NCBI GenBank assembly: GCA_949502025.1 | Contig: CATBCG010000035.1 | Location: forward strand, 1-62,188 | DNA: 62,188 bases | Direction: 5' to 3' | Source: MGBC131033 sp910585655 | GTDB taxonomy: Bacteria; Bacillota; Clostridia; Lachnospirales; Lachnospiraceae | Shown: piece after piece, positions 17,754 through 26,505 of the stretch | Layout: each line of letters opens with the position of its first letter | Numbering within the stretch: position 1 is the stretch's first letter | The notes under the pieces: model-generated | The model's database searches: none | What the model saw: only the letters and a program-made list of their open reading frames with translations | Told to the model about the DNA's origin: nothing | Position numbers and translations under genes: made by a program

Positions 17754-19172
17754 ATGGTATTTAGTCATCTTGCTTTTATCAGCATTTTTTTGCCGGTGGT
17801 CTTTTTGCTCTATCAGATCCTGCCGGGTATCCGCCGGAAAAATAGTTTGCTATTGACCGCCAGCCTGTTATTTTATGCCTATGGCGAGCCGGTATATGTT
17901 TTTCTGATGATCGCTTCTGCTTTTTTTCATTACTGGTGCGCCAGATGGATAGAAAAAACGCCGGCTTGGCGTGGTGGGATTCTGGTCGTGGTGATAGTCG
18001 TCAATTTGGCGCTGCTTTGTATCTTTAAGTATGCGGCTTTTCTGGTCGGATTGTGGAATCAGGGGACTGGGCTGCATGTACCGGTTCCGGCTGTGGCATT
18101 GCCTGTAGGGATTTCTTTTTTTACCTTTCAGGCAATGTCTTATGTCATGGACGTTTATTTTGGGGAGTCGGCGGCGCAGAAGCGGTTTAGCCACATTTTG
18201 TTGTATATTTCTCTGTTTCCTCAGCTCATTGCCGGACCAATCGTAAAATACCATGATGTGGAGCGGGAGATGACAAAGCGAAGAGCCGACGCCAAGGACG
18301 TTGCAGAAGGGATTCGGCGTTTTATTGTGGGTCTTGGCAAAAAGACGATTTTGGCTAACTATATGGCAGTGATCGCCGATACGTTGTTCGCCGCGCCTAT
18401 TGAGAGGATCAATATACTGGGGGCGTGGCTGGGAGCAATCGCCTATCTGTTTCAGATTTATTTTGACTTTAGCGGCTACAGTGATATGGCGATCGGAATG
18501 GGGCGGATGTTCGGCTTTCATTTTAAAGAAAATTTCCGGTATCCCTATGCTGCAGATTCTATCCGGGAATTCTGGCGGCGGTGGCATATTTCCCTGTCCG
18601 GATGGTTCCGGGAATATCTCTATATTCCTTTAGGCGGGAACCGTCTGGGAAAACGGCGGACAGTGATCAATAAATTTATTGTCTTTGCCTGTACGGGTAT
18701 CTGGCACGGAGCCAACGTTACATTTTTATTTTGGGGATTATTTCACGGCTTTTTCCTGATGTTAGAAGAATATCTGCCGTTTTTACGAGGCAAAGCGAGA
18801 GGCTGGAAAAGTGTAGCGCGGCATGGTTATGCCCTGTTTGTCGTTCTGGTGGGCTTTGTCTTTTTTCGGGCGGATACGATGTCGGATGGGCTTTGCTGGA
18901 CGTATCGGCTCTTTGCCGGGTGGAGCTTTGAGGCGGCGCAGATGCGGCTGTTTGTTTCTTTGCTGACGCCGGTTCATCTGACGGTTTTGTTTGTCAGTGT
19001 GTTTGCTTGCGCTCCGCGGGAGACATTAGGGAAAATTCCCTGCCTGAAACGGCTGGGAGAGAGGCGTAGCCTGCGGAGGCTGTCGTTCCCACTCTCCCTT
19101 CTTTTGTTGATACTTTGTATGATGAACCTGGCAGGAGGGACGTATAATCCCTTTATTTACTTTCGCTTTTAG
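17754..19172 (+). CDS. MBOAT-family O-acyltransferase (AlgI/DltB-like)
   Basis: A 472-residue polytopic membrane enzyme. The MBOAT signatures are clear: LPVGISFFTFQAMSYVMDVY, FPQLIAGPIVKYHD, YFDFSGYSDMAIGMGRMFGF, REFWRRWHISLSGWFREYLY and the active-site region FACTGIWHGANVTFLFWGLF with His318. Enzymes of this family pass an acyl group (often acetyl) from a cytoplasmic donor across the membrane to a partner that modifies an extracellular polysaccharide or teichoic acid. The partner is the next gene, 12 bases downstream. No polysaccharide synthesis genes are nearby, so the acceptor polymer is made elsewhere. Confidence 0.9.
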   Translation: MVFSHLAFISIFLPVVFLLYQILPGIRRKNSLLLTASLLFYAYGEPVYVFLMIASAFFHYWCARWIEKTPAWRGGILVVVIVVNLALLCIFKYAAFLVGLWNQGTGLHVPVPAVALPVGISFFTFQAMSYVMDVYFGESAAQKRFSHILLYISLFPQLIAGPIVKYHDVEREMTKRRADAKDVAEGIRRFIVGLGKKTILANYMAVIADTLFAAPIERINILGAWLGAIAYLFQIYFDFSGYSDMAIGMGRMFGFHFKENFRYPYAADSIREFWRRWHISLSGWFREYLYIPLGGNRLGKRRTVINKFIVFACTGIWHGANVTFLFWGLFHGFFLMLEEYLPFLRGKARGWKSVARHGYALFVVLVGFVFFRADTMSDGLCWTYRLFAGWSFEAAQMRLFVSLLTPVHLTVLFVSVFACAPRETLGKIPCLKRLGERRSLRRLSFPLSLLLLILCMMNLAGGTYNPFIYFRF

Positions 19173-19184
19173 GAGGGAAACGTC

Positions 19185-20555
19185 GTGAAAAAATATATCC
19201 CTTATTTTTATATTGCTCTTTTCCTGCTGATTTGTCTGATTCCGTCGGCTGGTCTGCTGCTTGGCAGGGCGGAAGAATCAGCAGAAAACCGTACGGCGGC
19301 AAAGGCTCCTGTTTTGTGGGATGAAAAAGGGGTGAATCTGCATGTTTTAAGCGATGCAGGAGCGTGGTTTGAAGACCATTTTGCCTTCCGCAATGAATGG
19401 GTAACAGGCTACGCAGTTCTGACGGGCAAGCTGTTTGGCGCCTCTTCTCAGGAACGTGTCATCGTAGGAAAAAACGGCTGGCTTTATTACAAGGATTCTT
19501 TAGAAGATTTTCAGAGGGAGAATCCGATGAGCGAGCGGCAGCTATTCGATATAGCGCATTCTCTGGCGATGGTACAGAGCTATGCCAGGGAAAAAGGAAT
19601 CCGTTTTGCCTTTACGATAGCCCCGAATAAAAATTCTCTGTACGGCGGCAATATGCCGTACTATTATCAGGCGTTCCGTTCGGAGGACAGTGAGAGTAAT
19701 CTGACGCGGCTGAAACACTATTTGGAGCTGGAAAAGGTCAATTATATTGATTTGTACGAAACGTTCCAGGAGCAGGAAGAAGTTCTTTACCACACTACGG
19801 ATTCCCATTGGAACAACAAAGGAGCGGCGCTGGCGGCGGATCGGATTTTGTGCGGTTTGGAGAAAGCGCATTCGGACTATACCAATGCCGCCTATGAAAC
19901 AAGAAAGGATTTTGAAGGCGACCTGGCGGCGATGCTGTATCCTGCCATGCTGACAAAACCCTATTTGGGAACGGAGGAGGAAATTTATTACAATCCAGAG
20001 CCACAGTTTACCTATCAGGAAGAGGTAGAGAGCAATTTCTCCCCCAAAATCTATACATATTCGGCAGGAGAGGGAAGTCTGGTTATGTACCGGGATTCCT
20101 TTGGCAATGCCTTATTGCCGTTTCTGGCAGAAGCTTACGAAAGCGCTTATTTTTCCCGAGCACTGCCTTATCACCTTTCGGATTTAGAAGAATATGGCGC
20201 GGATACGCTTATCATAGAGCGGGCAGAACGTTTTCTGCCAGATATGGCGAAAAGAGCGCCGGAGATGGAAGCACCAGAAATAGAAGCGCAGGAGTCTGTT
20301 TTTAAACAGGATTTCGTACGTTCCGAAATTCGGGATCTGGTGTGGAACGAACGTGATTCTTACTTTCAGGTGACAGGGAAAGTCGGAATGGAACGGCTTC
20401 CCGTAACGGCGCGGCTTTATATCCGGATCAACGGCGGCATCTGTTACGAGGCATTTCCGGTGGTCTGCGAGGACGGGCAGGAGGGCTTTTCCCTGCTGAT
20501 ACCAGCGGAGGGACTTAGGAAAGAAGGAAATGAGTTTGAACTATATATCAGATAA
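19185..20555 (+). CDS. AlgJ/DltD-like SGNH acyltransferase partner of the MBOAT
   Basis: A 456-residue membrane-anchored extracellular protein: one N-terminal helix (residues 5-27) then an SGNH-like domain. The catalytic elements of the AlgJ/AlgX family are visible: Asp206 and His208 in YHTTDSHWNNKG and Ser305 in MYRDSFGNALL. It should take the acyl group delivered by the MBOAT protein and transfer it to a surface polymer. A C-terminal segment after residue 370 may be a carbohydrate-binding beta domain. The start is GTG 19185 after AGGAGGGAAACGTC. Gene order MBOAT then AlgJ-like is the usual one. Confidence 0.85.
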   Translation: MKKYIPYFYIALFLLICLIPSAGLLLGRAEESAENRTAAKAPVLWDEKGVNLHVLSDAGAWFEDHFAFRNEWVTGYAVLTGKLFGASSQERVIVGKNGWLYYKDSLEDFQRENPMSERQLFDIAHSLAMVQSYAREKGIRFAFTIAPNKNSLYGGNMPYYYQAFRSEDSESNLTRLKHYLELEKVNYIDLYETFQEQEEVLYHTTDSHWNNKGAALAADRILCGLEKAHSDYTNAAYETRKDFEGDLAAMLYPAMLTKPYLGTEEEIYYNPEPQFTYQEEVESNFSPKIYTYSAGEGSLVMYRDSFGNALLPFLAEAYESAYFSRALPYHLSDLEEYGADTLIIERAERFLPDMAKRAPEMEAPEIEAQESVFKQDFVRSEIRDLVWNERDSYFQVTGKVGMERLPVTARLYIRINGGICYEAFPVVCEDGQEGFSLLIPAEGLRKEGNEFELYIR

Positions 20556-20644
20556 GGGATACCCAGCGCCTTGGTAGGCGGTAAGAAACTTATTTGTATT
20601 AGCGGCGGGTTGTCCGCATAAAATAAAACAGGAGGGATAAAAGG
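20556..20644. other. 89-base leader with two small GC hairpins
   Basis: Unlike the other gaps of this locus, this spacer holds GC-rich paired elements, GCGCC...GGCG and GCGG...CCGC, before the ribosome site AGGAGGGATAAAAGG. It may be an mRNA processing or attenuation element between the acylation genes and the downstream genes. I cannot match it to a known riboswitch. Confidence 0.25.
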
Positions 20645-20926
20645 ATGAGAGGAAAGAGAAAAAGAATAACGATACTGATGGCGGCGGCAATGCTTGGTAT
20701 ACTGGCAGGATGTACGCCGGATTCTTCTAAGGATAGTACAAAGGAAGTTCAGAAAACGGAAGCTGAACAAGAAACAGAGAGAAATGAGAAGCCGGAGGAG
20801 GGACAGGAACCGGAGGACGAGCGAAAAGAGGTCAGCCGGGAAGATTTTCCGGATTGTGACGGAAGCGGACACGGCTATATTGAAATTCATTATTCCGATG
20901 GAAGCACGGAGATCGAAGAGTATTAG
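20645..20926 (+). CDS. small lipoprotein
   Basis: A 93-residue predicted lipoprotein. A basic N-terminus (MRGKRKR) and hydrophobic segment lead to the lipobox LAGC (Cys23). The mature part is a highly charged Glu/Lys linker (about 25-65) and a short C-terminal segment with DCDGSGHGYIEIHYSDGST, which may bind calcium or simply form a beta-hairpin. Function unknown. It sits ten bases before a wall-binding transglutaminase-fold gene and is likely cotranscribed with it. Confidence 0.7.
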   Translation: MRGKRKRITILMAAAMLGILAGCTPDSSKDSTKEVQKTEAEQETERNEKPEEGQEPEDERKEVSREDFPDCDGSGHGYIEIHYSDGSTEIEEY

Positions 20927-20935
20927 GAGGATATC

Positions 20936-21874
20936 ATGGAGGGGAAAATGAAATTTGGTCGTTGGCTGCCCCGGGTTTGTTGTGGGCTGGGGGTGTTGGG
21001 ACTTCTTCTTTTACTTACGCCGCTTCACATTCAGGCAGCCGGAACCCCAAAAGCATATCAGGCGGAGGATGCCATTCCGGGAGAGGGGGACAAGCCGTTT
21101 TATGAGGAAAAGGCGTTTTGGACAGGAGCCGGAGAGGCGTCGGAGAAAACAGAAGTTGCAGATACCAAGGCTTTAAAAGGAGAATGGATAACAAAAAACC
21201 AAAGAACCTATTATCGGATAGAGGGAAAGAAACAAAAGGGAATACAGGAAATAAATGGAAAAACTTATTTTTTTGATTCCAGAGGAATCCAACGTACCGG
21301 ATGGCAGAAGATAGAGGGAGAGTTTTATTTTTTTCGTATTGCGAACGGAAAAAAGGGCTATATGGAAAAAGCGACAAAGAGAAACGGCATTACTTTAAAG
21401 AAAAACGGAAAAGCTAAGCTGACAGAGAGCAGCCTGGCGAAGCTGGACGTCTTAATCAAGGCAAATAAAATCGTGGAAAAGGTAACGAAGCCAGGGATGA
21501 GCAAATCAGAAAAATTGAAAAAATGCTATCAATATGCAAAGAAAGAGTTTCAGTATCGAGGTTCACCGAAATTTCAGGGAGGTGGACGTTGGGAGTTAGA
21601 CTATGCCCTGGATATGTTTGACCAGGGGCATGGAAGCTGCTATGCCTATGGCGCGGCGATGGCGTTTCTGGCAGACGCGGTAGGTTATGAGAATTGTTAT
21701 GCCATTTCAAGCGGCGGTCATGGCTGGGCGGAAATTGAGGGAAGAGTCTATGATATTTCCTGGGATTTGGTAGATAGAAAGCATAACTATTATGCGTTGA
21801 GCTATGAGCTAAGCGGAGTAGACGGTCGTCCGAATTATAAAAATGCCAGAAAATATGTAAAGAAAATAAATTGA
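20936..21874 (+). CDS. secreted transglutaminase-fold protein 2 with wall-binding repeats
   Basis: A 312-residue exported protein. Signal segment at 10-35; wall-binding repeats at about 80-145 (GEWITKNQRTYYRIEGK, INGKTYFFDSRGIQRTGWQK, GEFYFFRIANGKKGY); transglutaminase-like catalytic domain at 165-312 with Cys235 (GHGSCYAYGAAMAFLADAVG), His262 (GGHGWAEI) and Asp273 (RVYDISW). The repeats should place the enzyme on the cell wall or on a wall polymer, where it could cut or link peptides. AGGAGGATATC precedes the ATG. Its catalytic part closely resembles that of the next gene, indicating duplication. Confidence 0.85.
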   Translation: MEGKMKFGRWLPRVCCGLGVLGLLLLLTPLHIQAAGTPKAYQAEDAIPGEGDKPFYEEKAFWTGAGEASEKTEVADTKALKGEWITKNQRTYYRIEGKKQKGIQEINGKTYFFDSRGIQRTGWQKIEGEFYFFRIANGKKGYMEKATKRNGITLKKNGKAKLTESSLAKLDVLIKANKIVEKVTKPGMSKSEKLKKCYQYAKKEFQYRGSPKFQGGGRWELDYALDMFDQGHGSCYAYGAAMAFLADAVGYENCYAISSGGHGWAEIEGRVYDISWDLVDRKHNYYALSYELSGVDGRPNYKNARKYVKKIN

Positions 21875-21925
21875 GGATAAGAAAAAAGAGGCTGTGGATA
21901 AACAGGGAAAGGAAGAGGTGGGAAA

Positions 21926-23689
21926 GTGGATAAGAAGAGAGAAAACGTCATTAGAGAGAAGACTGTTCTGCTTATTCTTTTGCTGGTCGGGATAGCCGGC
22001 TTGATATGCTTGGGGCAGGGAAAAGCAGTGAAGGCAGCAGAAACGGAAGAGGAGAAAAGGCTTTATACAGATTCGCAGGGGATTATTTATACACTATATG
22101 ATAACCATACCTGTTATGTCACAGGCTATACCAATCAAATCAAAGATTCTATAACCATTCCGGAAAGTATCCTGGAGACTGTCTTGGAAACCACGGAAGC
22201 AGCCGACTCCAAGGAGAGAAAAAAACAACGCTATACGGTAACGGGGATAGGTGATTCGGCGCTGGCAGGCTGTACGACTTTGAAGGAATTAAAAATTCCG
22301 AACAGTATAACGCAAATAGGAGCGGATGTTGTAAAAGGCTGCAAGAACTTAAAGATATTGTATCTTCTTCCGGTAAAGTCAAGCTTAAAAGCAGCAAAAA
22401 AGGATGCCGTTCTTACGATAAAGCTGGACAGCGGTCTGTTGTGCGGCGGGGCAACGGTTGTTTTGGAGGTAGATAAAAAAAGTCTCAAGGAGGCGGTTGA
22501 TGCCCCTGATACAGATACGATAACCATACAGGTAAGAGTGAAGGAAAATAAAAATTATCAGACGGAAAAGGCGGTACTGCATCAGGTTGTTTTGCAGGAA
22601 ACAGCGATAAAATCCATCACAAAAAGCGGGAAGGATGTCCGCGTTAAAATCAAAAACCCGGTAAGCGGTTTTTCCTGTATGAAAGTGTATGCCAAAGAAC
22701 TCAAGCAGACAAAAGGGGATTTTACGTTTTCTTTTGTAGGAATGTCGGTAGAAAGCCTTTCTGATACATACAAAACAGATGTGAAAAAAGCATTGAAAAA
22801 GAATAAGCTAAAGGAAAAGCAGATAAAAATAGTTCGTGTTTCTTCTCTGGACGATTCCGTTACGGCAGACTTGTCTTTTGGAGCAGAGGGACTTGACGGG
22901 GCAAATGTTGGCAGCGAAGTATATGTCTATCGTTACCAGAAGTCCAAAAAGAATTTTGTCAGTACCGCATATGGGGCTTACCATGTTTCAAAAAAAGGAA
23001 ATATTACGTTTTCCGTGAACAAAGGCGGCACGTATCTCTTATCAACGAAAAAGCTTTCTGTGATGGCGGAGCCGCTGCGCGGTCAGTTTTTCCGTCAGAC
23101 CGGGAACCTCTACTATGTGGACAAGAACGGCAGTCTTGCGTATGGCTGGAAGAAAATCGGGAAGGACTATTATTACTTTGACCGGAAAAATGGGAAAATG
23201 GCTATGGGTGGTAAGGTGGATGGAATTTCGTTAGAAAAAGACGGCGCGGCAAAGCAGACTGCGGGGGCGGTAGATAAAATACAGACAATGATCAAAGCGC
23301 GCAACATTGTAAACGAGGTGACAAACGAAAGCGACAGCACCAGTGTGAAAATGCAGAAATGCTTCCGTTGGATTTTTCAGTTTCCATATTATAGATACCG
23401 CCGCCTAAAACCTATTTATCAGGAAAAAGGCTGGGAAGTGACGTTTGCAAATGATATTTTTGATCATCAAAAGGGCTGCTGCGTTTCGGAGGCTTCCGCG
23501 CTGGCATTTCTTTTTCATGAATGTGGTGTAGAAACCGTATATGTCTGTCATGATACCGGTCATGCCTGGACGGAGGTAGACGGCAGAGTGTACGATCCGC
23601 TTTTTGCCGAAGCCAGAGGAATCAGCGGTTACTACAATGTTTCTTACAAGCAAGCCAAGCTTTATGTTGCAGGAAAAAGAAAGATATAA
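21926..23689 (+). CDS. secreted transglutaminase-fold protein 3 with LRR_5-like and wall-binding modules
   Basis: A 587-residue exported protein with signal segment (14-36), an N-terminal BspA/LRR_5-like unit (about 45-150, YTVTGIGDSALAGCTTLKEL), a long beta-rich middle region (150-380), wall-binding repeats (388-435, GNLYYVDKNGSLAYGWKKIG, YYYFDRKNGKMAMGG) and a C-terminal transglutaminase-like domain with Cys519 (KGCCVSEASALAFLF), His546 (TGHAWTEVDG) and Asp557 (RVYDPLF). The start is GTG 21926 with GAGGTGGGAAA upstream. It looks like a wall-attached thiol enzyme with an adhesive N-terminus. Paralogue of the previous gene with an added arm. Confidence 0.85.
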   Translation: MDKKRENVIREKTVLLILLLVGIAGLICLGQGKAVKAAETEEEKRLYTDSQGIIYTLYDNHTCYVTGYTNQIKDSITIPESILETVLETTEAADSKERKKQRYTVTGIGDSALAGCTTLKELKIPNSITQIGADVVKGCKNLKILYLLPVKSSLKAAKKDAVLTIKLDSGLLCGGATVVLEVDKKSLKEAVDAPDTDTITIQVRVKENKNYQTEKAVLHQVVLQETAIKSITKSGKDVRVKIKNPVSGFSCMKVYAKELKQTKGDFTFSFVGMSVESLSDTYKTDVKKALKKNKLKEKQIKIVRVSSLDDSVTADLSFGAEGLDGANVGSEVYVYRYQKSKKNFVSTAYGAYHVSKKGNITFSVNKGGTYLLSTKKLSVMAEPLRGQFFRQTGNLYYVDKNGSLAYGWKKIGKDYYYFDRKNGKMAMGGKVDGISLEKDGAAKQTAGAVDKIQTMIKARNIVNEVTNESDSTSVKMQKCFRWIFQFPYYRYRRLKPIYQEKGWEVTFANDIFDHQKGCCVSEASALAFLFHECGVETVYVCHDTGHAWTEVDGRVYDPLFAEARGISGYYNVSYKQAKLYVAGKRKI

Positions 23690-23727
23690 GAGAAAACAGT
23701 TTATAGAAGAGGAAATGGAGAGAAGGA

Positions 23728-25362
23728 ATGAATAGAAAAAAACATAAGATAGTGATTGCCTTGTTAGCCACTGTATTACTTCTATTTGAGACAGGCGTTG
23801 TATATGCCGCCCCGCCGGGCGAGAAAAAAATACAGGAAAATGGGAGCAGCGTACAGAAAGAGAACGATATGCCCAAAGAAGAACAAGTTGAGCAGGAAAA
23901 GGAAGATACATCAGGCGAGGGAAGCGGCGAACAGAACGAAGACACTACGTCAGATGAGAAAAATAGTGAACAAGAAGAGGATGACGTGTCGGAGGAGGAA
24001 AATAATGGGCAGGAGGATGATGCGTCAGAGGAGGAAAACAACGAACAGGACGAAAGCGATATACCAGAGGAATCAGAGAAGCCGGATCCTCCGGCATATG
24101 GCAGCATCCATAGTCCGAAGTTTAAAAAGGCAGTTATCCGTCCGGGGATTGATGTGTCAAAATGGAATGGAGACATCAACTGGAAAAAGGTAGCGAAAAC
24201 ACAAGATTTTGCATTTATTCGTGTAGCAGGCAGATACAGCGGAAGCGGGGAGCTATACATAGACGAATATTACGAAAAAAATATAGAAGAAGCTTATGCC
24301 GCGGGGTTAGACGTCGGGGTTTATATTCTTTCTCAGGCAATTACGCCAGCCGAAGCAAAGGAGGAGGCAAAATTTCTTTTAAAAAAGATTGAGAAATATA
24401 AAAAGAAAATTACTCTGCCGCTTGTCTTTGATTATGAATTTTACCCAAACGGCAGGCTGATCAAGGCGAAGCTAAGCAAAAAGGAGCATAGCAGTATTGT
24501 CAATAAATTTTGCAGTACGATTGAAAAGGCTGGCTATACCGCCTGTCTTTATACCAATTTGACCATGATCAAAAATCATTATAATATTTCTAAAATCAAT
24601 CATAATTATACCGTTTGGATTGCCCGTTACAATACGCAGGTCAGTGCAGGCAATTTGACCTACGACGGGAAATATGATTTTTGGCAATACAGCTCGAAAG
24701 GGGCGGTAGAAGGAATTAAAGGAAACGTAGACCTGGATCATCAGTATGTGATGAAACCCGATAAAATCACTGACTTTTATGCACAGTCGAATACTCCGGC
24801 AGCGATTTTGCTAAAGTGGGGAAAGCAAATCGGCGTTTATGGCTATCAGGTATTCCGTGCGGAAGCAGGAAATGAGGAATTTACAAAAATTGCTACAGTG
24901 CGGGGAGCAGCGATTACGGAATATACCGATGAGACGGCAGAGCAGGGAATTGAATACGATTATAAGGTGCGGGCTTTTTATAAATTCCAAAAGGGAAATC
25001 GCGGCGGGACTTATTCTGATCTTGTAACGGCAGCTACAATCATTCTCCTTGATCCGGTAAGGAATCTCCGTGAGACCGACTGTACGGATTCTACCGTAAC
25101 CATTTCCTGGGAAGCGCCGGCACAGGCAACCGGTTACGAGATTTACCGCTATGACAAAGCGGCAGAAGAATACGAAAGAATAGCGACGATAAAAAAGAAA
25201 AAGACGACAAGCTTTACGGACGAGGGCTTGGAAGCCGGGGAAAAATACGACTATCAAATTCGTCCGTTTGCCCAGACAAAGGGCGGGAACTTTATTTACT
25301 ATGGTCCGATGGAATCCATTTCTCTTTGTACGGAGGTTTCTGCTGCCAATGAGGGAGAGTAG
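23728..25362 (+). CDS. secreted GH25 lysozyme-like muramidase with Fn3 domains
   Basis: A 544-residue exported protein. Signal peptide 1-28; very acidic low-complexity linker at about 40-120; GH25 catalytic barrel at 138-342 with Asp142 (GIDVSKWNGDINW) and the Asp235-Tyr-Glu237 active-site pair (LVFDYEFY); two Fn3-like domains at about 345-440 and 440-535, each with the A-x-GYxI/VFR core. GH25 enzymes cleave the MurNAc-GlcNAc bond of peptidoglycan. It closes the surface locus and would provide local wall opening for remodelling. Ribosome site GGAGAGAAGG precedes the ATG. Confidence 0.9.
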   Translation: MNRKKHKIVIALLATVLLLFETGVVYAAPPGEKKIQENGSSVQKENDMPKEEQVEQEKEDTSGEGSGEQNEDTTSDEKNSEQEEDDVSEEENNGQEDDASEEENNEQDESDIPEESEKPDPPAYGSIHSPKFKKAVIRPGIDVSKWNGDINWKKVAKTQDFAFIRVAGRYSGSGELYIDEYYEKNIEEAYAAGLDVGVYILSQAITPAEAKEEAKFLLKKIEKYKKKITLPLVFDYEFYPNGRLIKAKLSKKEHSSIVNKFCSTIEKAGYTACLYTNLTMIKNHYNISKINHNYTVWIARYNTQVSAGNLTYDGKYDFWQYSSKGAVEGIKGNVDLDHQYVMKPDKITDFYAQSNTPAAILLKWGKQIGVYGYQVFRAEAGNEEFTKIATVRGAAITEYTDETAEQGIEYDYKVRAFYKFQKGNRGGTYSDLVTAATIILLDPVRNLRETDCTDSTVTISWEAPAQATGYEIYRYDKAAEEYERIATIKKKKTTSFTDEGLEAGEKYDYQIRPFAQTKGGNFIYYGPMESISLCTEVSAANEGE

Positions 25363-25383
25363 GTGGAAGGAGTGGATACCTGT

Positions 25384-25597
25384 ATGTTGAAAGAATATCT
25401 GGAAAAAATTATGGTTACAACGAACCGATTTTCATTAACGAGATCCAACTGGATGGGGAATTATTTATGAATTTACATCATGACCATGAAAACTTATCAT
25501 TGCTACCTTTAATGAACTGCATATACCATCTGGAATCATTGAAAAAGATTATTATGTTACACTTACTCTTAGGGAACTGGGATTGTTTTGGGAGTGA
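25384..25597 (+). pseudogene. remnant of an AbiE-type (AbiEi-AbiEii) toxin-antitoxin pair
   Basis: Three short frames read together as the starts of two genes. ATG 25384 (after GGAAGGAG) gives MLKEYLEK; one missing A then shifts to NYGYNEPIFINEI, an AbiEi-like antitoxin N-terminus. ATG 25467 opens MNLHHDHENLS; another shift leads to IATFNELHIPSGIIEKDYYV and TLTLREL, the characteristic beginning of AbiEii nucleotidyltransferase toxins (xIIEKDYxVTxxLxEL). Stop at 25595-25597. Most of both genes is missing, so it is inert. Assignment rests on pattern recall of the AbiEii motif, not on a search. Confidence 0.5.
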
Positions 25598-25611
25598 AGA
25601 TATGCTATACT
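25583..25611 (+). promoter_or_regulatory. extended -10 promoter before the 184-aa gene
   Basis: TTGTTT (25583-25588), a 17-base spacer and TGC-TATACT (25603-25611) form a good sigma-A promoter with extended -10, 40 bases before the start at 25652. It overlaps the end of the AbiE remnant. Confidence 0.6.
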
Positions 25612-25651
25612 CTTTTAAGTAAGCAAGAGCAAAAAATGTGGAGGGGTCACT

Positions 25652-26206
25652 ATGTTTTGGAAATTACGAATAAGACCCGGAGAAGATGAACGAAACGTAT
25701 ATGCTGAAGCAGATGAATTCGGGATTATTTGCAAGCCGCAGGACTTACAAGTCATTACTGAACGCTTGGATAAGTATATGAAAAAGTCAAAAGTGCGTGG
25801 AGCAGGTTTGACAAAATACATTGGGCGCAGTCATCTTGTCTTTGGCACTGGTGAAAAATGGTATGAATGGGGCGCAGGGCTTTCCTGCTCGAAAGAAGGA
25901 CGGCTAAGCAATGAGCAAGGGCGGCTGTGGTATTTTGAGCTGCTGCCGAACCGGCATTATTATTTGGAACAAGATACGGTGGAAGAAGTTTATGAATTTC
26001 CCGAAAGGAAAGATGTATGGTACTATTTCGTTCTGGTCAAATATTACTGGTACTATGAAGAGAATGGAAAAATCGTGTGCGCTGATTCTGATGAAGCCCG
26101 AAAAAAGAGGGAGGCATTTTTTCAAGGATTATTTGACTGTATTGGATTTCCCATAGAACCCTTGTATACTTATCCTAAAGATTCTAACGGTATCTTCGAC
26201 AAATAG
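25652..26206 (+). CDS. hypothetical protein, 184 aa
   Basis: I do not recognise this soluble protein. It is rich in Tyr and Trp (KWYEWGAGLS, YYLEQDTVEEVYEF, VWYYFVLVKYYWYYE) with a beta-strand-like pattern, and has no signal or membrane segment. GTGGAGGGGTCACT precedes the ATG and a good promoter lies 40 bases upstream. It stands between toxin-antitoxin debris and mobile-element scraps, so it may be an accessory gene such as an immunity protein, but that is only context. Confidence 0.65.
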   Translation: MFWKLRIRPGEDERNVYAEADEFGIICKPQDLQVITERLDKYMKKSKVRGAGLTKYIGRSHLVFGTGEKWYEWGAGLSCSKEGRLSNEQGRLWYFELLPNRHYYLEQDTVEEVYEFPERKDVWYYFVLVKYYWYYEENGKIVCADSDEARKKREAFFQGLFDCIGFPIEPLYTYPKDSNGIFDK

Positions 26207-26209
26207 GGG

Positions 26210-26466
26210 ATATTTTGAAAGGCTTTAGTGTTCTACAAGGGTGGCGGTGACAGATATTGACTATCCTGCCGCAAGATACGGTAAACGCTCTTTCTGATTT
26301 TCTCGGCTTCTTTCCCTTGTACTTGAAATAAATGTCGGCTTGCTCTAAGTGCTTTTTCAGAGTGTCTAGCCGCCATTCAACGGGTTTCAGTTTTATTGGC
26401 TTGCAGGAAATTCAGCATATTTGCTGCGTCTTTGAGGTTATACAGCGATTGGGAATATCCCGATTT
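26210..26466 (-). pseudogene. relaxase-like gene fragment
   Basis: Reading the minus strand, two frames joined by a one-base shift near 26393 spell KSGYSQSLYNLKDAANMLNF and then LKPVEWRLDTLKKHLEQAD. The first resembles the helical linker of clostridial relaxases (pattern GYxxxLxNLKxAAxxLxxL). There is no start and the ends are cut, so this is debris of a mobilisable or conjugative element. The family call is tentative. Confidence 0.35.
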
Positions 26467-26505
26467 CCCCCACATACAGGACAATGACAACCACAAGTAA
26501 CGGAA

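Noticed and set aside
23622..24260. A Ser/Cys-rich 212-codon minus-strand frame resembling a low-complexity surface protein
   Set aside because: It is the reverse reading of the acidic Glu/Asp linker of the GH25 gene, which explains its odd composition.
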